Shown one piece after another: positions 15,790-22,817 of a DNA stretch of 23,892 bases. Made by a program: the position numbers and the translations under genes. The stretch is from contig JACMMY010000066.1 of the NCBI GenBank assembly GCA_014378805.1, positions 1 through 23,892 of the forward strand, in the 5' to 3' direction. The first letter of the stretch is position 1. Every line of letters begins with the position of its first letter. The stretch comes from Moraxellaceae bacterium. GTDB taxonomy: Bacteria; Pseudomonadota; Gammaproteobacteria; Pseudomonadales; Moraxellaceae. Below the pieces are notes generated by a model. It made no database searches. It had not been told where the DNA came from and was given only the letters and a program-made list of their open reading frames with translations.

Positions 15790-16194
15790 CTATTGCACTT
15801 GGTTTCCATATCCGCAGTCTTTTGCGTACTGGGCTGCAAGACCACGAGCACCAACTATTTTCTGACCGTCAATCATGAGTGAAACCTCACCATTTGACTC
15901 TACCTGTGTAGAGCGTACTCCATTGCTGTAATCAGCAACAGTTTTCTTTAGTTTAGTGCAGTTATCCCTTGTTTGGATCGATTGCATTATTTCGATTGGT
16001 TTTTCATAACTTGGCTTTTGGGTGCTGTTGAACGTTAATTGTTGTGAAGATTTTTGTTGTGGTGGGGTTTGAGTGTAGTGCGTTGCACCATTTTCATCGA
16101 TCCATTTGAAGAAAGGTTGGGCATGGCTTGTCTGTAAAGCGATCATTAATAAAGGCGATATTGTGAGTAAAATAAATTTAACATTGCGCTGCAT
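15790..16194 (-). CDS. Secreted DUF4124-domain protein
   Basis: A 134-residue protein with a signal peptide (cleavage near SHA-QP) and the motif QPFFKWIDENGATHYTQTPP, almost identical to its downstream neighbour, so the two arose by duplication. The C-terminal region (NCTKLKK... GEVSLMIDGQKIVGARGLAAQYAKDCGY) has two Cys in positions comparable to the neighbour's pair, and lacks the neighbour's long charged segment. The gap to the next gene is about 65 bp and has no clear terminator. Confidence 0.8.
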   Translation of the reverse strand: MQRNVKFILLTISPLLMIALQTSHAQPFFKWIDENGATHYTQTPPQQKSSQQLTFNSTQKPSYEKPIEIMQSIQTRDNCTKLKKTVADYSNGVRSTQVESNGEVSLMIDGQKIVGARGLAAQYAKDCGYGNQVQ

Positions 16195-16247
16195 TCATCT
16201 GCCCTATGCCTTTCTGTACATTGAATTCTAAAAACTCTCGATCGAAG

Positions 16248-16724
16248 TTAATCGCAAACAGGAGTAGTGCAATCCTTATTCCTACGAGACGTTGGTATGT
16301 TCGGCTGTTTAGTCACTGGTGGATTAATAGTAGATGTTTTTGTCGACGTTGTTGTTGCTGTTGAAATAGGTGTTTTTGTCGTCGATTCTGGTGTTGCTGC
16401 TGATGGGGTGGTTGCAACAGTTGTTGTCGGCGTTGTTTGAATTCCTGCAGGAGCTTTATCGGCTGATTTTTCGGTCTGCTGATTCGGTGTTTGAGTAGCT
16501 ACCTGTGGTGTGATGTGGTGACTAACTGCAATCGTTTTAAATTTCTTTTTATTACATCCTGACTCTGGTGCAAGGGTGTAACTGGCGTTGCCACTTTGGT
16601 CGACAGACTTGCAATACTGTTCGGCATGTGCAGAGTTAGTGGTAACCATACCCATGATTAAGGTTATTAACATCGGAGTGAGTGTGATTGAAGTCAATCC
16701 GTTGAATCGAGCAAATGTAGCCAT
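16248..16724 (-). CDS. Secreted threonine-rich protein with degenerate DUF4124-like motif
   Basis: The 158-residue protein has a signal peptide ending near SAHA-EQ (about 34-35). The EQYCKSVDQSGNASYTLAPESGC segment has the same outline as DUF4124 but with two Cys that may form a disulphide. From about residue 75 to 145 it is low-complexity Thr/Pro/Ser, likely an extended tail, and the end carries CTTPVC. It is the first of three DUF4124-type genes in a row. Function unknown. Confidence 0.7.
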   Translation of the reverse strand: MATFARFNGLTSITLTPMLITLIMGMVTTNSAHAEQYCKSVDQSGNASYTLAPESGCNKKKFKTIAVSHHITPQVATQTPNQQTEKSADKAPAGIQTTPTTTVATTPSAATPESTTKTPISTATTTSTKTSTINPPVTKQPNIPTSRRNKDCTTPVCD

Positions 16725-17190
16725 TTAAAACATTCCTTATGTATTATTAGATAATCCTTCTTTATAAAGAAGATTGCACGACATTTCAATCAAAAAAATG
16801 ATGATTGATTCTAATTGTTATTCGCCTTGCAGAGTTAGTCCTTGACGTCAGGCTCTAAATTTAAGAAAATAGATAAATCTTTAAATTGATGCTCATGCCG
16901 ACCACCCTTTGGTATGTAAATCTTTTAGCTTTGGCGAACATCTACTCTATCGAGAGTGGCATGTTGATGCTTTAGGGGCATTCTCATCCGAATGCGCTGC
17001 ATGTCTTATTCTGGTCACACTTACCAGTGTATGATTTTCTGCTCTGCCGTCAAAATTCAGCTCTTTATCGAGCACCAAAATCTAAGATTGTCTGGATTGC
17101 ATGCCGCATTCTGGGCTCATGTTGCTTATCTATTATTTTAAATAAGTAGACCGAGCAACGAGTTGTTTGAAATTAGTGTGATTAGGGTGA
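16725..17190. promoter_or_regulatory. Long intergenic leader before ilvB
   Basis: These 466 bases lie between divergently transcribed genes and should hold both promoters and an ilvB leader. I see several short perfect hairpins: ACTCT-ATCG-AGAGT near 16951, GCATTC-TCATCC-GAATGC near 16980, and ACACT-TACC-AGTGT near 17020. A 28-codon frame at 16889-16975 has ten Leu/Ile/Val codons but no run of them and no visible Shine-Dalgarno. There is no obvious GC hairpin with T-run, so classical attenuation is possible but not shown. Confidence 0.4.
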
Positions 17191-18969
17191 GTGAAATTGG
17201 AAAATACTGAAAAACAAGCGAGTGAGAAGAAAGCTGATTCTAAAGTAGAATTACTTTCTGGCGGCGAAATGCTGATTCGTGCATTGGCAGACGAAGGGGT
17301 TAAGTACCTATTCGGTTATCCAGGTGGCACGGTTTTGCATATTTATGATGCATTGTTTCGCCAAGATAAAGTTGAACATATTCTTGTGCGTCATGAGCAA
17401 GCTGCAGGACATATGGCGGATGCCTATTCACGCTCTACAGGCGAGACGGGTGTCGTGTTGGTTACCTCAGGTCCGGGTGCGACCAATACCATTACTGCCA
17501 TTGCAACGGCCTATATGGATTCGATTCCAATGGTCGTCATTGCGGGTCAAGTGCCGTCGCATTTGGTCGGTGAAGATGCGTTCCAAGAAACAGATATGTT
17601 GGGTATTTCGCGTCCAGTCGTAAAGCATAGTTTCCAAGTGCGTCACGCTAGCGAAATTCCAATGATTATCAAAAAAGCCTTTTATATCGCTAGCACAGGT
17701 CGTCCAGGGCCAGTTGTGATTGATATATCCAAGGATATGACCAATCCAGCCGAAAAATTCCCTTACGAATATCCTGAAAAAGTAAAACTACGTTCTTACT
17801 TGCCACCGGGTCGAGGTCATGCAGGTCAAATCCGTAAAGCAATTGATGAACTTTTATCTGCGAAACGTCCGATTATTTATGCGGGTGGCGGTGTCGTACA
17901 GGGTAATGCTTCGCATCACCTGACTGAACTTGCGCATTTGCTCAATTTTCCTGTGACGAATACATTGATGGGATTGGGCGCGTTCCCTGGAACTGATCCA
18001 CAATTCGTCGGCATGCTCGGGATGCATGGCACTTACGAAGCCAATATGACAATGCATCATTCTGATGTGATCTTGTGTATTGGGGCGCGTTTTGATGATC
18101 GTGTCACGAATAACACAGCTAAGTTCTGCCCAGACGCAAAAATCATTCATATTGATATCGACCCAGCGGCGATTTCAAAAACGGTGATGGCGCATATTCC
18201 AATCGTTGGTGCGGTTGAGCCTGTATTGGCCGAAATGCTGACACAGTTGAAACAGCTCAGCGTGAACAAACCCAATCCAACTGAGATTGGCAATTGGTGG
18301 GATCAAATTAACGAATGGCGTAAACGTCATGGATTACGTTATGACGCAGCTGATGATGGCGAAATGAAGCCTCAGCAAGTCGTCGAAATGCTTTATAAAA
18401 TCACTGACGGTAAAGCGATTATTACCTCAGATGTAGGTCAACATCAAATGTTTGCTGCGTTGTATTACAAATACGACGAACCCCGTCAATGGATCAATTC
18501 AGGTGGTTTGGGTACGATGGGCGTTGGCTTGCCGTATGCGATGGGCTGTAAGCTTGCCTTTCCTGAGCGCGATGTCGTTTGTATCACAGGCGAAGGCTCG
18601 ATTCAGATGAACATCCAAGAACTTTCGACGTGTTTGCAATACAACTTGCCAGTCAAAATTCTCTGCTTAAACAACCGTTCACTCGGTATGGTTAAACAGT
18701 GGCAAGACATGCAATACGAAGGTCGTCATTCAAGCTCATACATGGAATCATTACCTGATTTCGTGAAATTGGTCGAAGCCTATGGTCATGTTGGTATGAA
18801 AATTACCGATCCATCACAGCTTGAAAGCAAAATGAAAGAAGCAATGGCGATGACTGATCGTTTGGTTTATATGGATGTTTACGTTGATCCAAAAGAACAC
18901 GTTTACCCAATGCAAATCGCTCAACAATCCATGCGCGATATGTGGTTAAGAAAAGGGGAGCGTACATAA
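17191..18969 (+). CDS. ilvB: Acetolactate synthase large (catalytic) subunit
   Basis: This thiamine-diphosphate and FAD enzyme condenses two pyruvates, or pyruvate with 2-oxobutyrate, as the first common step of valine, leucine and isoleucine synthesis. Seen: LFGYPGGTVLHIYDAL, the catalytic glutamate Glu69 in VRHEQAAGHMADAYSR, and TSGPGATNT. The ThDP/Mg motif lies at about 467-495, reading GEGSIQMN...LNN, with Glu468 in place of the usual Asp. The start is GTG at 17191, with AGGG four bases upstream; a TTG two codons later is an alternative. About 20 residues precede the usual family start (ELLSGGEMLIRAL). Its TAA overlaps the ATG of ilvH by one base, so they are co-translated. It is equally close to genes named ilvI. 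Confidence 0.95.
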   Translation: MKLENTEKQASEKKADSKVELLSGGEMLIRALADEGVKYLFGYPGGTVLHIYDALFRQDKVEHILVRHEQAAGHMADAYSRSTGETGVVLVTSGPGATNTITAIATAYMDSIPMVVIAGQVPSHLVGEDAFQETDMLGISRPVVKHSFQVRHASEIPMIIKKAFYIASTGRPGPVVIDISKDMTNPAEKFPYEYPEKVKLRSYLPPGRGHAGQIRKAIDELLSAKRPIIYAGGGVVQGNASHHLTELAHLLNFPVTNTLMGLGAFPGTDPQFVGMLGMHGTYEANMTMHHSDVILCIGARFDDRVTNNTAKFCPDAKIIHIDIDPAAISKTVMAHIPIVGAVEPVLAEMLTQLKQLSVNKPNPTEIGNWWDQINEWRKRHGLRYDAADDGEMKPQQVVEMLYKITDGKAIITSDVGQHQMFAALYYKYDEPRQWINSGGLGTMGVGLPYAMGCKLAFPERDVVCITGEGSIQMNIQELSTCLQYNLPVKILCLNNRSLGMVKQWQDMQYEGRHSSSYMESLPDFVKLVEAYGHVGMKITDPSQLESKMKEAMAMTDRLVYMDVYVDPKEHVYPMQIAQQSMRDMWLRKGERT

Positions 18970-19460
18970 TGCGCCATATTATTTCTGTTTTGATCGAAAA
19001 CGAAGCGGGCGCTTTGTCACGCTTAGTGGGTTTATTCAGTCAACGTGGCTACAACATTGAAACGCTGAATGTGGCACCGACCGAAGATCCAACGTTGTCA
19101 CGTTTAACACTGACCACGTATGGCAATGAACACAAAATTGAGCAAATCACCAAACAGCTGAATAAGTTGATTGAAGTGGTTAAAGTCGTTGATTTATCAG
19201 AAGGTTCACATATTGAACGTGAATTGATGTTGATTAAACTGAAAGCGATTGGTGCTGCGCGTGCAGAGATCAAACGTACTGCGGATATTTTCCGTGCGCA
19301 AGTGGTCGATGTCACACCGACGACTTATACGATTCAAATCGCGGGTGCGACCGATAAGTTAGACGGCTTTATCGAAGCATTGTCAGAAAACACGATTCTA
19401 GAAGTCGTGCGTTCTGGTGTACTGGGTGTTGCACGCGGCGAAAAAGTTTTAAGCGTTTAA
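18969..19460 (+). CDS. ilvH: Acetolactate synthase small (regulatory) subunit
   Basis: This regulatory partner of the catalytic subunit gives valine feedback inhibition. The N-terminal ACT domain starts MRHIISVLIENEAGALSRLVGLFSQRGYNIETLNV, the family signature. A C-terminal domain follows (about 80-163, ending GVLGVARGEK). The start ATG at 18969 overlaps the ilvB stop (TAATG) and has AGGGGAG at 18954-18960; a longer reading from 18942 would overlap the partner gene for no reason. It is 163 residues, as usual. Confidence 0.95.
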   Translation: MRHIISVLIENEAGALSRLVGLFSQRGYNIETLNVAPTEDPTLSRLTLTTYGNEHKIEQITKQLNKLIEVVKVVDLSEGSHIERELMLIKLKAIGAARAEIKRTADIFRAQVVDVTPTTYTIQIAGATDKLDGFIEALSENTILEVVRSGVLGVARGEKVLSV

Positions 19461-19466
19461 TTTTAG

Positions 19467-19590
19467 AGGCAAAAGTAAAATCCCTCCCAACCTCCCTTTG
19501 AAAAGGGAGGAGCTTTTCTATTTTGGCGAAGCCAAAGATAGTTCCCTCCTAAGAAAAAGGAGGGCTAGGGAAGATTTGCTTTTGACCTTC
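19467..19590. repeat. Hairpin-rich REP/MITE-like intergenic element
   Basis: About 120 bp with imperfect terminal inverted repeats: GGCAAAAGTAAAATCCCTCC at the left is mirrored by the complement of the right end, which ends GGGAAGATTTGCTTTTGACC. Three internal hairpins lie within: CCTCCCTTT-GA-AAAGGGAGG near 19491-19510, TTTGGC-GAA-GCCAAA at 19522-19536, and CCCTCCT with AGGAGGG near 19543-19564. There is no coding frame of interest. It lies between ilvH and ilvC and may end the ilvBH transcript. Confidence 0.7.
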
Positions 19591-19715
19591 TTTGAAAAAA
19601 AATACCGTTGAAGGCTGCAATTTAGCTTAATAACTGTTAAATTGCGCGCCATAAATTGAAGTCGTTTTAGATTTTTACCACATTTGTTACTAACTAAGAT
19701 GTATTGGAGTGCTGC

Positions 19716-20732
19716 ATGAACATTTTTTATGATAAAGATTGTGATCTTTCCCTCATCCAAGCTAAAAAAGTAGCCATCATTGGTTACGGTTCACAAGGTC
19801 ATGCGCATGCACTGAACTTGAAAGATTCTGGTGTTGACGTGGTTGTAGGCCTTCGTAAAGGTTCAACTTCATGGGCAAAAGCTGAAAACTCAGGTCTGAA
19901 AGTAAGCGAAGTTAAAGAAGCAGTTGCTTCTGCTGATGTTGTGATGATTCTGACTCCAGATGAATTCCAATCAAAATTGTATCGCGACGAAATCGAGCCA
20001 AACCTGAAACAAGGCGGCACATTGGCATTCGCACACGGTTTTGCTGTGCATTACAACCAAGTTGTTCCACGCGCTGACTTAGACGTGATCATGGTTGCTC
20101 CAAAAGCACCAGGTCATACTGTACGTTCAGAATACGTTCGTGGCGGCGGTGTTCCTGATTTGATCGCGATTTACCAAGACGCTTCTGGTAAAGCTCGTGA
20201 CTTGGCTCTTGCTTACGCATCAGGCGTTGGTGGTGGTCGTACTGGTATCATCGAAACCTCATTCAAAGACGAAACAGAAACTGACTTGTTCGGTGAACAA
20301 GCGGTTCTATGTGGTGGTGCTGTTGAATTGGTAAAAATGGGCTTCGAAACTTTGGTTGAAGCAGGTTATGCACCAGAAATGGCGTATTTCGAATGTTTGC
20401 ATGAATTGAAATTGATCGTTGATTTGATGTTCGAAGGCGGTATCGCTGACATGAACTACTCGATCTCTAACAATGCAGAATACGGCGAATATGTAACTGG
20501 TTCAGAAGTGATCAATGAACAGTCACGTACTGCAATGCGTAATGCATTGAAACGCATTCAATCTGGTGAATACGCAAAAATGTTTATCGCTGAAGGCGCT
20601 GCAAACTATCCATCGATGACTGCACGTCGTCGTAACAACGCTGCACATGGTATCGAAGTCACTGGCGGTAAACTCCGTGCAATGATGCCTTGGATCCAAG
20701 CAAACAAAATCGTTGATAAAACTAAGAACTAA
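19716..20732 (+). CDS. ilvC: Ketol-acid reductoisomerase (class I)
   Basis: The second enzyme of branched-chain amino acid synthesis, it isomerises and reduces acetolactate or acetohydroxybutyrate with NADPH and Mg. The Rossmann motif GYGSQGHAH is at about 23-31, and an NADPH-type loop GLRKGSTSW follows. The metal-binding DETETDLFGEQAVLCGG is near 190 and the second acidic pair lies in YFECLHELKLIVDLM. At 338 residues it is the short class I form. The ATG at 19716 has GGAG six bases upstream and gives the family start MNIFYDKDCDLSLIQ; a TTG at 19704 is open but unneeded. It has its own 255-bp upstream gap, so is probably transcribed separately from ilvBH, and ends at a terminator. Confidence 0.97.
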   Translation: MNIFYDKDCDLSLIQAKKVAIIGYGSQGHAHALNLKDSGVDVVVGLRKGSTSWAKAENSGLKVSEVKEAVASADVVMILTPDEFQSKLYRDEIEPNLKQGGTLAFAHGFAVHYNQVVPRADLDVIMVAPKAPGHTVRSEYVRGGGVPDLIAIYQDASGKARDLALAYASGVGGGRTGIIETSFKDETETDLFGEQAVLCGGAVELVKMGFETLVEAGYAPEMAYFECLHELKLIVDLMFEGGIADMNYSISNNAEYGEYVTGSEVINEQSRTAMRNALKRIQSGEYAKMFIAEGAANYPSMTARRRNNAAHGIEVTGGKLRAMMPWIQANKIVDKTKN

Positions 20733-20765
20733 GGTTCTGGTTTAAATAGCTCGGTTTTAAAAAGA

Positions 20766-20795
20766 AAGTCCCGCTGATTATGGCGGGATTTTTAT
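20766..20795 (+). terminator. Intrinsic terminator of ilvC
   Basis: TCCCGC (20769-20774) and GCGGGA (20783-20788) enclose an eight-base loop and are followed by a T-run. It is 35 bases past the ilvC stop. Confidence 0.9.
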
Positions 20796-21041
20796 GCTAA
20801 TAATTTGTTAATAATGACTTTTTTGTTTGAGCGATAGTGGATCGTTCACGTTGATCAAACATTAACCACTCAAAACTTCAAAGCTCGTAGGACACTTAGA
20901 GGCGGCTTCAGAAAATTTTCGTGTAGGATTATTTGTATAACTTTATGGTAATGAACACTTGTATGTCATGTGAGCTGCCCATACTAAGCGAGCACCCACG
21001 GCATTATCAAACCGTAAATATATTGAGAGTAAAGCCGATAC

Positions 21042-21770
21042 ATGAAGCAATTTACACAGCTGCTTAGACAAAGTTTTAATATTTTATTTAATTTCTCATT
21101 TACTAAACGTCTGACTGCGCTTGAATTGCTGCCAGTGTTATATCCGTTATTGCTGTTAGCGTCATTTGGGATTTTAGTTCATGTCGTGTGGTCTGCGTTT
21201 GATGACTCTCAGCTTCGTGGCTGGATCTACGTCATTGCATCACCATTTACTTTAGTCGTCTTAGCTGCGATCTGTCGTGTATTACTGGAATTTTTAATCC
21301 TTATTGCGAATGTCGCGCGCGACAATCATGAAGTCTCAAGTATGAGTACCGCAATTAAGCAGATGTCTGCGGATACACGTGCAATTGCTGACATGGGGCG
21401 CTCATTAGATGAAATTTCTTTTGATATTAAAACCATTTCAAGTATGAAAGGTTCGCTCAATCAGTTGTCTAAAGTGGTTGAACATGTACAAACGATTGCT
21501 GAGATGACTACTTCACTCGATAAGATTGCGGCATTGGGTGAAAATATTGATTTAATGACAGTGATGCAACAAACGCTGCAACGTCTAGCTGATTTGGGTA
21601 CGCACATTGAAGCGATTGCAGAAATGCGTTATTCCTTAGAAAAACTAGCGATGCTGACTGATAACATTGATGCGATTGCTAAAATGAGTGAAGCACTGGA
21701 AAAAGTCGCAGAAATTGGTGATATGGTCGCTAAACTTCGCCGCGTTCCGTTTATGCGTGGATCAGCTTAA
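21042..21770 (+). CDS. Membrane protein with DUF4282-like domain and five 20-residue repeats
   Basis: The 242-residue protein has two hydrophobic helices (about 30-50 and 61-90) preceded by FNFSFTKRLTALELLPVLY, resembling the DUF4282 membrane domain. From residue 132 to 231 there are five consecutive 20-residue repeats starting at 132, 152, 172, 192 and 212. The pattern is I-A-x-M, two residues, S-L, two residues, [IL]-A-x-L, then [NH]-I in the second half; a shorter degenerate unit precedes them at 115. These should form long amphipathic helices, probably a coiled coil on the cytoplasmic side. Function unknown. GAGAG lies a suitable distance before the ATG. Its 3' end overlaps the convergent gene by 9 bp. 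Confidence 0.75.
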   Translation: MKQFTQLLRQSFNILFNFSFTKRLTALELLPVLYPLLLLASFGILVHVVWSAFDDSQLRGWIYVIASPFTLVVLAAICRVLLEFLILIANVARDNHEVSSMSTAIKQMSADTRAIADMGRSLDEISFDIKTISSMKGSLNQLSKVVEHVQTIAEMTTSLDKIAALGENIDLMTVMQQTLQRLADLGTHIEAIAEMRYSLEKLAMLTDNIDAIAKMSEALEKVAEIGDMVAKLRRVPFMRGSA

Positions 21771-22049
21771 ACTATTCCGTGCCAAATTTTTTCGTTCTTC
21801 GGTGTAAGCCCACCATGGTTGTGGCGCTTCGCCATCCATAAAACGGGTAATAGAAATAAACGTATCCAACATACATGGATCAATTTTCAGGCCTGTTTTA
21901 TGACATAAAATTTCAAACAATTCATAAGGGTTTTTGCCAATGAGTTGTTGCGGTTCTAAAATTCCAAGCAATCGTAAATCTGCTGCACAGGCCTTACCAA
22001 TATTGGGCAAATCCGTGAGTTGATTACGACTCACTTTGCTGGGGTGCAT
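21762..22049 (-). CDS. Helix-hairpin-helix protein, Cdd1/pathogenicity-locus family
   Basis: A 95-residue soluble protein. LTDLPNIGKACAADLRLLGI is a helix-hairpin-helix motif of the sort that contacts DNA backbones. The rest (PYELFEILCHKTGLKIDPCMLDTFISITRF, then QPWWAYTEERK) matches the small Cdd1-type family as I recall it, whose role is not established. The gene converges on the DUF4282-type gene, with stop codons overlapping by 9 bp. A bidirectional terminator lies between it and efp, so it should have its own promoter in the short gap. Confidence 0.75.
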   Translation of the reverse strand: MHPSKVSRNQLTDLPNIGKACAADLRLLGILEPQQLIGKNPYELFEILCHKTGLKIDPCMLDTFISITRFMDGEAPQPWWAYTEERKNLARNSLS

Positions 22050-22076
22050 GCCGTTATTTTCCTAATGAGAGGACAT

Positions 22077-22104
22077 AAAAAAGAGAGTCGAGGCTCTCTT
22101 TTTT
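22077..22104. terminator. Bidirectional intrinsic terminator after efp
   Basis: A-run, AAGAGAG, six-base loop, CTCTCTT, T-run. Works on either strand; on the minus strand it ends the efp transcript. Confidence 0.85.
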
Positions 22105-22140
22105 AACATGCATAGGTTGAGCATGCAATCCGATAGGGGA

Positions 22141-22707
22141 TTATGCTTTTGAACGTGAACGGAATGTGCCATCACGTGAGTCAATTTCGATGCGTTCGCC
22201 GATTTCGATGAATGACGCAACTTGTAACTCAAAACCTGATTTCAGTTTAGCAACTTTAGTGACTTTACCTGAAGTGTCGCCTTTTGCTGCTGGTTCGGTG
22301 TATTCAACTTCACGAACGATGATGGTTGGCAATTCAACAGAAATTGCTTTGCCTTCGTACATGGTCACTTCACAAACATCAGTCATGCCGTCTTCGATGA
22401 AGCTCTTGGTATCGCCCAAGTTTTCTTCTTCAACTTCGTATTGATTGAATTCTTCATCCATGAAAATGTACATTGGATCAGAGAAGTATGAGTAGGTGAC
22501 ATCTTTGGTTTCAAGAATAACTTGATCGAATTTTTCGTCAGCTTTATAAACAGATTCTTGAGCTTGTTCGTTTAACAAGTTCTTCATCTTCATTTTGACA
22601 ACAGCTGAGTTACGGCCTGATTTGTTGAATTCAGTTTTCAAAACAACCATCGGGTTGCCATTAACCATAATTACGTTGCCAGATTTGACTTCTTGTGCGG
22701 TTTTCAT
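22141..22707 (-). CDS. efp: Translation elongation factor P (arginine type)
   Basis: EF-P enters the ribosome next to the P-site and relieves stalling at polyproline stretches. The 188 residues cover the KOW-like domain (1-62) and two OB domains. The tip of the first domain reads NKSGRNSAVVK with Arg32 at the modified position, the form that receives rhamnose from EarP, unlike the Lys of E. coli. The start MKTAQEVKSGNVI is as in the family. The neighbouring upstream gene on the same strand is earP, with a 110-bp gap that may hold a separate promoter. Confidence 0.97.
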   Translation of the reverse strand: MKTAQEVKSGNVIMVNGNPMVVLKTEFNKSGRNSAVVKMKMKNLLNEQAQESVYKADEKFDQVILETKDVTYSYFSDPMYIFMDEEFNQYEVEEENLGDTKSFIEDGMTDVCEVTMYEGKAISVELPTIIVREVEYTEPAAKGDTSGKVTKVAKLKSGFELQVASFIEIGERIEIDSRDGTFRSRSKA

Positions 22708-22817
22708 GCGGAGTGGATCCTACGGAGCGTTTTGATAAGGCGCGATTCTACCCGATTTTTAGGTAAAATTGATGATTGTTCTGTATGTTCGGCATGAGAT
22801 TTTTTGGTTATTTACAG

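Noticed and set aside
17854..18150. 98-codon minus-strand frame inside ilvB
   Set aside because: Antisense shadow of a clear acetolactate synthase gene.
19518..19760. 80-codon minus-strand frame between ilvH and ilvC
   Set aside because: Overlaps the hairpin repeat element and the start of ilvC; composition is that of repeated AT/CT-rich DNA.
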